DNA of 64,000 nt from Heligmosomoides polygyrus polygyrus (Eukaryota > Nematoda > Chromadorea > Rhabditida > Heligmosomidae). The DNA lies in the NCBI GenBank assembly GCA_947396885.1, contig OX377202.1:60104034-60168033 (forward strand), given 5' to 3'. Every line of letters starts with the position of its first letter. The stretch's first letter is position 1. The notes below the pieces were generated by a model. That model did not search any database. It had not been told where the DNA came from and saw only the letters and a list, made by a program, of their open reading frames with translations. The position numbers were made by a program, and so were the translations under genes. Positions 34,301 to 44,432 of the stretch are shown piece after piece.

Positions 34301-37300
34301 CACCGGGAGCGAGAGTGGTGAGTCATCGGAGATTCGTAAGAAGGTCGCGCCAGCTGCGGCGGTGGCGGAGGGGTACTGCTCACGCTCGTCGGTGCGACGT
34401 CGTTGGTTCGGTCCCCGTTGCTGCCCGTTTTTTTTTTTTGCAAATCATAATTTATCTTCGAAATGACCTTTTGTTCTGAATTATAACACGTGTCTGATTA
34501 AATAGCCGGGAAAACTACCATACACGTTTGTAAAAATGCAAAAACTGCTATGATGACATCTTTATTTTCTCTGGCACCCCAAATTCAGCGAGAAGAATGG
34601 ACACTACCTTTGCAGGTGAAAAGGACATAGTGAAGAAAAAGCCTTAGATCAACGAAATTTTCTTCTTCCTCATCATACATTCTACTCACCTTTTTACTTC
34701 TCACATTCTTTTTGCTTTGTTCCATGAATGCCAAGGTTGTTAGAAACACCTCTAGTTATTCAATACATGATTTGGACTCTATTTGTGCAAAATAGTGAAT
34801 TAAAATGTCGCATAACAATTTTTTGCCTTAAAGCATTTTCACAAACGTATATTGTAGTTCTCAGGCTATTTAATCAGACACGTATCATAATTCAGAACAA
34901 AAGGTCATTTCGAAGATAAATTATGATTTGTAAAAAAACGGGCAGCAACGGGAACCGAACCATCGACGTCCCCCCGACGAGCGTGAGCACCGCCCCTGCG
35001 CCACTGCCGCAGCTGTCAGGCCCTTTTTACGGAGCCCCGATGACTCACCACTCTCGCGCCCGGTGCGTGGTACAGCCAGCCTGTGGTGAGGCCTCCGATT
35101 TCGGCAGGCCATAACTCGTACAGGACCTTCATTTTGCATTTTTGACAACCATATCCGTAATCAGCATTCCGAGCTCCTTCTAACGATCCTGGCCTCAACC
35201 TGAAGTTCTATGGGAGGTCGAAACCTTCCCTAGTCAGCACACTTGTGCTTATCTTAAGATTTACTTGTCTATGCCTAATTGCTCCCTTCTATAAGACATA
35301 GTAGAATGCGCCCTATGTTAACTAAAGAAGAAAACTGAGTTTGTTTTTGAGCTCACCTCATCGCCAACCGGAACAAATCATCCACTGTATCGGGATGATC
35401 GCGAGGTCCATTCTCCAAAGTGAGCACTGTGAACGTACCATGGGCGAGGGTCTGCAACGAGGAAAGAAGAAGCTTCCAAGATGGAGACAGGCCGACGCTC
35501 TTCTCAAAAGTTACCTCAAGCATGATCATAAGTCCGGGTTGCAGCGACTCCATGCCACCGTATTCATCGACCAAAATCGAAGACAAATACAGGAAACAGG
35601 AGTGTTGATGACGTGAGAAGATGTCCATCATCTAAATGTCACGACGATGAAGAATGCAGGAGTTCAAGCAATCTGGAGCGAAAATGGGAGCGTAAAGACG
35701 TAATGTCGCCGAAGACAGGTCGTATGGGAAGAATCTGCAGAACACAGAACATCTCTTGGGCCAAAGAGGTATACAAAAACAGTTAGTACAAAAGAATAAA
35801 GGTAAATTTAGCTTTCAAAAGATTCGCATATGTGACTTCTTCCTTGATTTGCACAACGTGGAAATAGCTTCTTCCTAAGCCATTTTGTAATTCCTTTACC
35901 AAAAAAAGAAGAATTGGAACAAGAATAGGTATATGTCGCGTAGGTGAGCAGCGTTGGTAAGTGGGAGCGCCTAAAACAATTAGACCGCATTGAATGGACG
36001 TACCATTCAGAGAGAGCATGTACAGTTGGTAACCCTGATGGGCTGGCATGTGTTCGGTCTGTGCTCTGTTTGGTTATCACTGGCTAGTGCGCTCCCACCT
36101 ACCAATGCTGCTCACCTACGCGATATGTACCCAAGAATATTTTCTAGCCAAAGCGTGACACAGTATAACATTTGCACAATACATTATGAAATGGGCTGGT
36201 TAATATAAATAAGATCGTTTCATCAGAATTTCTTTATCCTGCTGATTTACTTTTTTGAGTCCTTAGTATTTGTCTCCTATGAATCGCTTGATGTGCAAAA
36301 AATTTTATTTTTCTATTCACTATTCGTTGAAAAGCCTGCAGTAGTATCTGAAAAGGCCTTTTTGCTTTGACGCTGGATGCCTTCGAAAGGCAGTTAATTA
36401 GAGTTGGAGATAGCTCGTTCCAAGTTTTAACAACACCGGACAGAAAGGATTTTTGAAAGATTTTAGAATATGATTTTTGAAGTTGAATACGGAGACCAGA
36501 TCACCTAGTGACCCCTTTGAATTATGAAAATGTGAAGAAATCCTTTTTACCAATGTCGATCTTATCATTAACAATTTCATGAACAAGGTTTTGATCATAA
36601 ATTAATCGACTTAACGATAATGATGTAGCACCAAGTTGAGTCACTTTTTTGGTGTACGAAGCATCGAATAATCCATTCCTGACGAACGCTTGTTTTGCGT
36701 TTAAGTCTTTTCTGAACGCCTTGTATCTGGCTAACAGAGCTTTGCTTGCTAGCGACCATAAAGTGCAACACTCTAGTAGAAGCAGCGCATCTACGCTTCA
36801 TACAATAAAAAAAGACTATCCTGGGCAAAAGATGGCTCCTACAATCACAGAAAATGAAGAACTTAAAAAATAGTTTGCTCCCACGGATGATGTCATTCGA
36901 AAATTCTTTCCTACCTGTGTAATCAAAGGCTCAACAAAGCCTATCGACTGAACACCGAGAGATCGAACAATAAACCTAAAATTGTAGTGTGACATAGGCG
37001 GAAAAACTTCCTCATTTACCTCTTGACGCTTCAGTCAAATGGACAGCCCACCTGATTGAGCGGCAGCAGTGCTCCACAACTCTTGCAGACCCTTCGTATC
37101 GCTTCAGGGACTCTGACAAAACCCCGTATAGCTCGGTGGCGATGTCCAACCAAGGCGCAGCTTGATCAGGAGCGTTCCCACAAGAAGTCTTCTGCAAGAG
37201 GCAGGTAGAGCGACGTCCAATGCATTAATGTTATGTGAATTGCGTTACCGAAGTACCACCACTCCAGGGCCGAACCTCCCGAAAAATGGTGGCGATGCGA

Positions 37301-40300
37301 TCAATCCACAGCACCGGCTCTCCAGCGATTCGAGCCCAGGAATCCGCGGCCTTCTCGTTTTCGTTGTTCGTGACAATGACAGGCGTTGAGGACAGCACCT
37401 TAACACACCTTATTTAGAAAGGCTAGGTTCGCCTTATCGCATAAGAAAAATAAACCATTTGCAACCGCTGGATCACTGGCTGGCATAGCTCCGCTAGTCG
37501 CTCCCGAATTCCTGCTTCGGGAAGGTTCATTATCAATATGGTGCAGGCTGAAACCTCGAGAAGTTGTTATGAGGACTTAATTGACAAAACCTTTTCAAGC
37601 AAACAGAGCACCAACCTTTAAGGCAGCTTGCAATAGCCGTTTCCATCTTCTTGCCCTGGGTTTGCGAACCTTCTAGGTGAGGTATAAGCTGCATCAGAAG
37701 AGGGATCAGGTGTGTTAGCTCTGACGACGACCGCACAATAATCTAATAATATCGTTATCTGTTGTGGACGTGCTGCATAAACTGTCTGACCTCCTTACCT
37801 TGTCTATTGCCTCAGCCGCTGAAGCAGCAAACACAGGAGTGACTGCAAGCTGAAGCAGCCACTCAACAGCCATCCCTGAACATTCGCCTGATGCGTTCTA
37901 TTATGCAAGGTCAATCAATATTCGGAGAAATGCTATAGGCTAAATGGTCCGCTGAGCAATGATTAACGTTACTTTGTTCATATCTCCTTAGTGACAATAG
38001 TGAAATAACCACTTCGGAGTGGCCTGAAGTCATCCATATTACATAATATTACGTATCACATACTCGCACATATTACACAGTCACATACCTCACAAAAGAA
38101 TGTGTTATACTTCTGCGACCTTTCGCCGACAATCTGTCGCCGACCGCGCGGGAGCCCCGGCATGACGAGCCTTAGAGCGCCCGTGCACTCTGTTTCTCTC
38201 GCGCAGTGTTGCGCAGATTGCTATGCACAGCGTAGCACCCACCCATCACTGTCGCCGACAGCGCAGCTGAAGGGTCGCCAAAGTATAACATATGCCAAAG
38301 GCTGAAAGTTATCGTCGTCGACAATAAAGCCTGGGCGGCACACCAGCTAATATCAGATTGTGTTCTATTTTAGGGGAATTGGAGGTTCTCTTTTGATTGA
38401 AACTCCACTTCTGAGTTCTAGTGCATTTATACGAACCGTTCAACTGATAGGGCATAAATCCTTTCTTTAAATGGATAAAATTAGCCAGTTACTCGAAAGT
38501 TCGCTATAAAATCTACCTCTAAAAGATGTTGAAGAACCACTATGAAAGTGTATTTGACTCGGGCAATGTTTTGCGGCGTCCAGCAGATAGGAAGGCCAGT
38601 ATGTTCATCCTTTCTCGCATTCATTCGCCAACAATAAACGCTATCCAATACAAAAACGCTTCGTGGCGAACACAATACTGGCGCCTCTCATCGATAGCAG
38701 CTAATTCTGTTCTTTAACTCACACAAACGACTATTTCACATACCCAAAAATGAGGTGTTCTTGCTCAGCCATTCGCTTGCACTTCCAATGAGCTCTACTG
38801 AAGTAAGGAGCAGAGCAGGATGAGAAGTTGGTGGTAGACCAATGATCGCTGTTACCAGCTCAGGAACGACCGTGTTTTCCTCACTAAATACAAGAAGCTA
38901 GTAGGAGAAATTCAAATGAACACAATCAACACGGTTGAGGAAATAACAAACGCTGCTCCTTAGTTTCCACACAAGAGCCCAATTTACAAGAGGTCAGCTT
39001 GACATTATAATTCAAGTTCTCTTACAGTACTCCTCTGCAAAGAGCAAAAGCTTACGGAATAATGTTGCCGATGACAGTCGAAATAATGAATAGTGCAGCT
39101 TCGGTTTCGTCCCACGTGCCGTTCTGGCTGCATGCCATTAGCATAGAGTGCATCTGCAATATAGAACATGGGATACCTCTCTTTATTTTCCTTTTAAGCA
39201 CAGAGCTTTTACTGCTGATCAATATACACCTTCAAAACTACATACTCATAAAATCTGTGTAGAGTGATCGCACAAAATAAAAAGACAACTTCGCCCACTG
39301 TTATATTTTTTTCACATCCTGTAGTATTGACCAGTTGTCCGATAACATAACCTACGTGCGGCCTTACTGTTCTATGCGACTTTGGCTGACTTCAGAACCC
39401 CCAAGGGGATGCAATTTTTCAAGACATTAAAATGGAGGTACGAGTAGCCAAAGTCGGACTCGCTCGAAACTAATGTTTGCATGCATCCACTTTCAAGCAC
39501 TACTCTTCGAGGCACCGAAAGATTTGTCGAAAGCAAAATAAAAGTATGAAAAGGGACTCACGCTTCTAACACAAGCCTCGGTTCCAACAACAAACACTAC
39601 GTCGCGTACAGTTTCCACTACCTGAAAGAGTCACATCGCATGACCAAATATCACTTTCACTCCACTGCTGTTCGTGTTTCCCATTTATATGGCTAAATGA
39701 TTGAGAATGCAGCAAATAAACCTTGAGTCTGAAGTCGGCAAAATCGCCATCACGGTCAGGAATGCCTTCTTCTTCAGAGTCGTAACGACAATGACGGTAT
39801 AGGGCGGTCAAATATCTGAATCTCCACTGAATACAAAGGTCAACATCACATGAGCTGTTTCTGCAAAACTACATACCTTTGAACATAGGGCTTGAATTTC
39901 TCTATATGTTGATCATCTTCAAAACTAAACAATCCCTCCGATATACGATACCATATGTTGAATGTCATTTCAATCAACTAAAACAACGCTTGAAACTGCA
40001 AGCAGTCGCAATGGAAAATATGGTTACAGCATCTGAACAGTAACGGAACGTACGGAGTAGTCGTGGTGACCTGCAAGTAGTAGAAGCAGTTCGAGAGTAT
40101 ATATGCTGCCTAAGCTGCTGGGATCATTGCTGCCTTCATTGACAATCTTTTCCAGAAGTGACTCGGCAAGTTCAACAAAAACACGGGCGAAATTTTGAAG
40201 CCTAAACAGTTCTTCATCATACGAAAAGTCTCTCTAGGAAATAGAAAACTTCCGAGACATATCACTCGAATTGGCTAGACATACACTTTGTCTACCATCA

Positions 40301-41894
40301 ATTTGTGTGAGCAAGACGTACTGTAGCGTACGAATGCTCCTACTTATTTGTTTACCGATGGCTTGAGAATTTCCCTCCAAATTCCATCACACGGAACGTA
40401 TTCGCTTGGAACGAGGGACTAAACAAAGCATAACGCGTCGCAAATACTCAAAAAGATCGAAGAAAATGGAGGTGACCCTTAATTCTCAGCGATGAATGGG
40501 GAGGAGCTTGAAACAACAAAGCCTGTAAAATCACTCAGTGATCGAAAGTCGAATGAATCAAATGAATAGTGAACGAAGGGCAAAACAAAAAGTGAACAAA
40601 AAATGAGGTGAGCTGGTATCGAAACCCGCCGCCTGCGACTGGTGAATACAAACAAAATAGACATTTCTACTACTACTCAGAAACTTCTTACATATAAGAA
40701 ACAAGAGATATCCTACGTAACGAACGTGGCTAAGGTATAGAGAATAGAAAACAAAACTTGCTTGTCCATATCCTCCATGGCGACTGCACTGTTAAATGCG
40801 CCGTGAAGTCCATACACAGCCGCTTGAAGGCTTACCGCAAGGGCTTGGTGAGTTTGATGATCATCAATCCTAATGAGAGCAGAAACAGCGCACTCCGTTG
40901 CTGCATCGTGAAGAAAGCCTGGTGCATTCGGTGCAGCCTGTAACAATCCTTACAGGTTTAACGAACAAGAACATTCATACTGCAGTTGACTTCACTGGGG
41001 AGAAAATTCAGTAATTACACCGCAATGGACCTCAAAGGGTAAGAACACATGTCTGAAGATACTTACCAATATTTGGAATACGTTGTTGAGGAGAGGACTC
41101 GAGGCGAGATGATCGGTCGAAAGAGCAGGATTCTGAATATATGCCGACAGGCACAGTAATACCTTTTTGATCATGTCGTGATCAGCTGTGTAACCCTCCA
41201 ACACTTGTGACTAAAACGAACGAAAGTTACCAATCTTCGAAACACGCTGCGGCTAACCCATGACGATCTCACCAAGTATGCTATCACGCTAACACCACTG
41301 GCAGCGAGCTCGTTGCGAACCTCGTTGCGACGATTCTCTCCAACCTTAGAGAACTGGACTTCTTCTGAGAATACTCGTAGTAAAGTCAGCAGCATGCGTG
41401 TCCTATCACCCTCAAGGGCTGAAAACCTGAAAACGCGCGGATTACGGCTCTAAAGCGCAGTATCTGATAGTTCTCTGGAAAGATGAAATAACTCACCGCT
41501 GAAGGAGCTCCGCTACCCAATTCTTCCACTCAGGCACCTGGATGTAAAGATCAGCCACAGCAAGGCATAGTTGCGTAGCAGTGGCGTCAGCCACTTGGTC
41601 ATGGCACGACACGTCTATGTGGCTAAACCCCAACATTTTGCTTCAAGTGGTACTCATCGACGACTTTAAAATTAGCTACTCATGAATAACCGAACACGGA
41701 GTGAGCAACAAAACGAAAATGCCTTCAAACCTTAGATGGGCTATTAGGGACTCTCTAAGCGAAAGATACGCGTCCTTTGGCAGCTCGCTGAGAGACTTCA
41801 TAATTTTTTGCCGAAGCGTTTGTGCCGCGAAGCAACACGCCAAAGGATCTTGCCGTTCGCAAAGAATTCGATCACATAGCGTCCATGCTTGCAC
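28339..41894 (-). CDS. TNPO3: Transportin-3 homologue, importin-beta family (first exon missing)
   Basis: Twenty-four exons join in frame: 41894-41731, 41622-41497, 41426-41273, 41210-41067, 40937-40758, 40233-40054, 39977-39877, 39815-39722, 39621-39562, 39153-39056, 38883-38744, 37887-37799, 37742-37616, 37547-37456, 37398-37249, 37191-37020, 36940-36915, 35631-35515, 35451-35357, 33859-33700, 33633-33535, 29057-28992, 28906-28799 and 28461-28339. They encode 954 residues (human protein 923). Motifs shared with TNPO3 are [56 protein letters not shown] and [14 protein letters not shown]. Transportin-3 carries SR splicing factors into the nucleus in a RanGTP-controlled cycle. Splice sites are GT-AG throughout. 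The first exon (about 40 residues) was not found. The last exon and the donor at 28798 (TCA|GTTCAG) are the least certain. No stop interrupts the chain. Confidence 0.93.
30060..30660 (-). mobile_element. CR1/L2-like LINE 3' end in a TNPO3 intron
   Basis: The minus-strand frame 30658-30251 resembles the C-terminal tail of CR1/L2-type reverse transcriptases ([19 protein letters not shown], then a run to [10 protein letters not shown] and stop). The 3' end carries an AATAAATAAATAAA-type tail at 30064-30079. The piece is 5'-truncated at a poly-G tract near 30625. It lies in the 4.5-kb intron 29058-33534 in the same orientation as the gene. Confidence 0.6.
32112..33444. mobile_element. Foldback element F4 in a TNPO3 intron
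   Basis: The left terminus ACAAGGAAAGGTTCCCAACTC is matched in inverse at the right (GAGTTGGGAACCTTTCCTTGT, ending 33444). The arms run about 32112-32560 and 33030-33444. They are similar enough that related frames are read from both arms (minus strand at the left, plus at the right, sharing [16 protein letters not shown] wording), which is an inverted-repeat effect and not two genes. tRNA-like cassettes lie in both arms. The spacer (32560-33030) shows no recognised gene. Confidence 0.75.
32291..32372 (+). other. tRNA-like Pol III cassette, F4 left arm
   Basis: GGCGGCGCAGTCGGTTGGAG resembles an A box and is followed at tRNA-like spacing by a perfect B box, GTTCGAGTCC. In the right arm (about 33168-33290, minus strand) the partner reads GGGGTTGGTAGGAGGGACGC and GTGTCGATTTCG and then a T-run. 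The fold is incomplete, so it is a cassette and not a tRNA gene. Confidence 0.55.
34131..35235. mobile_element. Foldback element F5 in a TNPO3 intron
   Basis: ACAAGGGAAGGGTTTCGACC at the left is matched in inverse by GGTCGAAACCTTCCCTAGT at the right. The arms are about 370 bp each (34131-34500 against 34865-35235) with roughly nine of ten positions the same by eye. The loop of about 360 bp shows nothing coding. Each arm has a tRNA-like cassette that ends in a long T-run. The element occupies most of the intron between the exons at 35357 and 33859. Confidence 0.8.
34348..34441 (+). other. tRNA-like Pol III cassette with T-run, F5 left arm
   Basis: An A-box-like GGCGGTGGCGGAGGGGTA and a B-box-like GGTTCGGTCCCC are followed by GCTGCCCG and a run of T residues. 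The right arm (34932-35021, minus strand) is cleaner: CAGTGGCGCAGGGGCGGTGC, then GGTTCGGTTCCCG, GCTGCCCG and seven T. Order and spacing fit a type-2 Pol III promoter plus terminator. Confidence 0.6.
35636..36910. other. TNPO3 intron (35632-36914), inverted-repeat-like pieces only
   Basis: Nothing coding was recognised. A short inverted pair occurs near 35935-35965 (CGCGTAGGTGAGCAGCGTTG) and 36098-36125. Other short frames lack family motifs. The 3' part (36230-36850) is AT-rich and may be an old repeat. Confidence 0.4.
36915..36940 (-). other. TNPO3: 26-nt micro-exon of TNPO3
   Basis: Between the exon ending at 37020 (one base of a codon left over) and the exon starting at 35631, the family needs about nine more residues matching human SAALLQPLVTQ. 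The 26 bases flanked by GATAG and GTAGGA encode, with the carried base, GFVEPLITQ and restore phase 0. No other placement was seen. Confidence 0.8.
38104..38289. mobile_element. Short inverted-repeat element (MITE) in a TNPO3 intron
   Basis: The 186-bp segment begins GTTATACTTCTGCGACC and ends in the inverse of GTTATACTTTGGCGACC. It also has sub-terminal GTCGCCGAC words on both sides. A related left half (GTTATACTTCGGCGACGCG) occurs near 31854, in another intron of the same gene. No coding content; the target duplication is unclear. Confidence 0.55.
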
Positions 41895-41936
41895 CTTAAC
41901 GGTATATTAAACAAACAAACTTATGGAGGAATTGAT
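41695..41936 (-). repeat. TNPO3: Tandem-spaced duplication around TNPO3 exon, functional copy
   Basis: This 242-bp block, from CACGGAGTGAGC to ATTGAT, contains the exon 41731-41894 with both splice sites. It is repeated at 42511-42754 with only a few differences. The copy here keeps an open frame that matches the family (VQAW through LIAHL) and joins in phase to the next exon, so it is taken as the working exon. Confidence 0.85.
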
Positions 41937-42510
41937 AAACTCTGTGTCCTTTTCGAAACTGGTATTCGCTTAAGCCGGAAATGCACGTACTACTGTTCCT
42001 AAATCGGATTTCGCTACGAACACTGATGAATAACAATGATATGCTTTAACACTATACAAAACCCAACACACGCAAGGGACAAAGGAGAGCACGCTGAGCT
42101 TGGACTGCAAGACCAAATGAATTAAGTCCTCTGTTTTCTTGTCGACATTTACCGCTAGGGTGGATCCTTATAGGAGTGCATTTTTAAACGAAACCAATTT
42201 TCCTTATCTCCAGAATAGCTTTGCATATGTCGAATAATGGTGTTTTCCGCAAGGACAGGCGAATCGAGCAAACACGTTAAAAGTACTATGTATTATATGG
42301 TATTGTCCGAATGCAGCCAAACCTTTTTAGTAAAAAAACTCAAACGTCTCGACTTCGCAGGAAATCTAACAGCTACAAGCAGTGCGTGTCCGCTGCGGTT
42401 GTGGCAGTGTTGCTTAAAAATACGCTTCGAACACTCTATCGAACGGTGAGCAGAATCTTTTCACGGCCAAGTTGCCAGTGTTGGCTTACCCACCCCGAAT
42501 GGTTCTGCTT

Positions 42511-42754
42511 CACGGAGTGAGCAACAAAACGAAAATGCCTTCAAACCTTAGATGGGCTATTAGGGACTCTCTAAGCGAAATATACGCGTCCTTTGGCAGC
42601 TCGCTGAGAGACTTCATAATTTTTTGCCGAAGCGTTTGTGCCGCGAAGCAACACGCCAAAGGATATCTTGCCGTTCGCAAAGAATTCGATCACATAGCGT
42701 CCATGCTTGCACCTTAACGGTATATTAAACAAACAAACTTATGGAAAAATTGAT
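42511..42754 (-). pseudogene. TNPO3: Duplicated, frameshifted copy of TNPO3 exon
   Basis: This copy carries the exon at 42712-42547 with intact acceptor and donor motifs. A two-base AT insertion (GGATATCTTG against GGATCTTG) shifts the frame, and one codon is changed near the 3' end. Including it in the mRNA would break the protein. The few differences suggest a recent duplication. Confidence 0.8.
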
Positions 42755-44306
42755 CCAATTAGACTCGATTCAGGTGGTCTTGGAGCACTGCAGCCCCGTG
42801 TCAAGTTGATGATTAATGACACAGGTTCGTCCAAGAACGAGGAACGAAGAACGCACTCAAAATCTATAGCAACTACTAACACCTGACCACTTCGCTTCTC
42901 GGATCATCGCCAGAAATTCGCCACTTTCATGGGACACCTGTAGAATTATAAAACTTGGCTTCCCGTAGCAGAACTAAATTGTTTGCACCTTAACGTTAAG
43001 TTCCGGCAGCTTCGGTTGCACAGCTCAAACGCGTCTCTGCTTCGCATCGCGCACGTTGCCACGCGCAATAAATGGTTACATCATATGCAAGACAGGAACG
43101 ATCCTAATAGAAGCCGAAGACTTACGGAGCTCTGCATGCTATTAAGCCATGCGGCTGACTCCTCATTGTTCACTCCACTGTAGAATAACGATATATTATG
43201 ATACGCGATGGATGGATCTATTGACTCCGTCATATCTGAAGGCTTAATGTTCTTTAACCTCTATTTTGATCTGGGACCGACGTTCAATAAGATTCATAAA
43301 TACCTCTGCTAAAGAACACAGTATCCATCAAATTTAAAAAGGTACAACTAATGCCTTTACTTGGTCATAATCAAACAACTGAGATGTAAATAAATACAAC
43401 AGGGACTTATACATCCTGAAGAGTAGCATAGGATAAACACTACTCAGTCAAAAACTAAGAAGATCAATGCGACTATCGAACAACGCTCGAAGGCATCCGG
43501 TATGAGTTGTGAATCCTCCAGCAACGCGTGCCTGGAAGAAAAAAAAAATGAGGATAAACGACAGACGAATTCTTCGATTCTAGTTGCTGAAAGTTCTAGG
43601 CTGCAAGCAATGGAAAGAACGCTAGAACTTTACGCCTGGAATACAATTTGATTATAGTGGAATCTTTAACTGACCGCCATCTCTGTTTGGCTAGACTAGA
43701 TCTCTATCTCAAGTGATCCGACACCTAAGATCAGTGCACGTCGGGCTGCGGAAATATAATAGAGGCTCTCGTTCGTGTGTGAAGGACTGGGTCAAACAGA
43801 CAGAACAGACCATGGTTCAGGTGATGGCGACCCATTAATGTTATTTATTAACTACATATGTTGCAGCCTTTAGGCCTGAAACTCGTAAGATGCGAAGGTT
43901 TTTGAGGAGTGCTGTGTCTGACGAGAAGCTGATCAACTGGATTTGTCTGTAAGTGCAAAAAAGGCGCTCTAGCTGCAGAACGATCTAGAAATAGTAGAAG
44001 CTCCTCTGGAGGAATGAAAACCTCCCAAGCAAATTGTACCTGAACAACAACATCCATTCCCAGCTAGAAGTTTTGACCAGCTAGACGACGAGTAGAAAGC
44101 CACCCTATATTTCTCCACCACATCTAATAATCCAACACATCTAATAAAGCGGAGCCGCGAAGTAGTGCTTAATAAATAAAACGCCATGACAGTCAAATAG
44201 TGTCCTTAAAGGTCCAAAAAACTTGAAAGGGTTACCGAAGACACATATAATTACTTTTTAAATTAAGTACTACTCACGCAAAAAAAATAGGAAAAAGAAA
44301 AAGGGA
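42755..44306. other. No gene recognised; TNPO3 first exon expected around here or upstream
   Basis: The first exon of TNPO3 (about 40 residues, ending in phase 0) was searched for on the minus strand up to 44.3 kb and not identified. An acceptor-like CTTCCAG followed by an open stretch lies near 43537 on the minus strand, but it has no family match and no good donor. Confidence 0.4.
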
Positions 44307-44432
44307 GTGGATATCACATATCAAGACTATGCAAAAGCGTTTGACAGGGTGTCCCACAGCAAGTTACTCGTCTAGTTCCAAATCCTACGTATATATCCTA
44401 GAAATATTAGCTGGATTCAAGCGTACCTTAAA

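Noticed and set aside
38526..38717. Overlapping frames on both strands between TNPO3 exons 38744 and 37887
   Set aside because: The reading phase carried from 38744 fits only the exon at 37887-37799, which matches the family; these frames have no resemblance to it.
43470..43540. Possible first exon of TNPO3 on the minus strand (open stretch after CTTCCAG)
   Set aside because: The sequence does not match the conserved N-terminus, has no good donor, and has no start codon in the right place.
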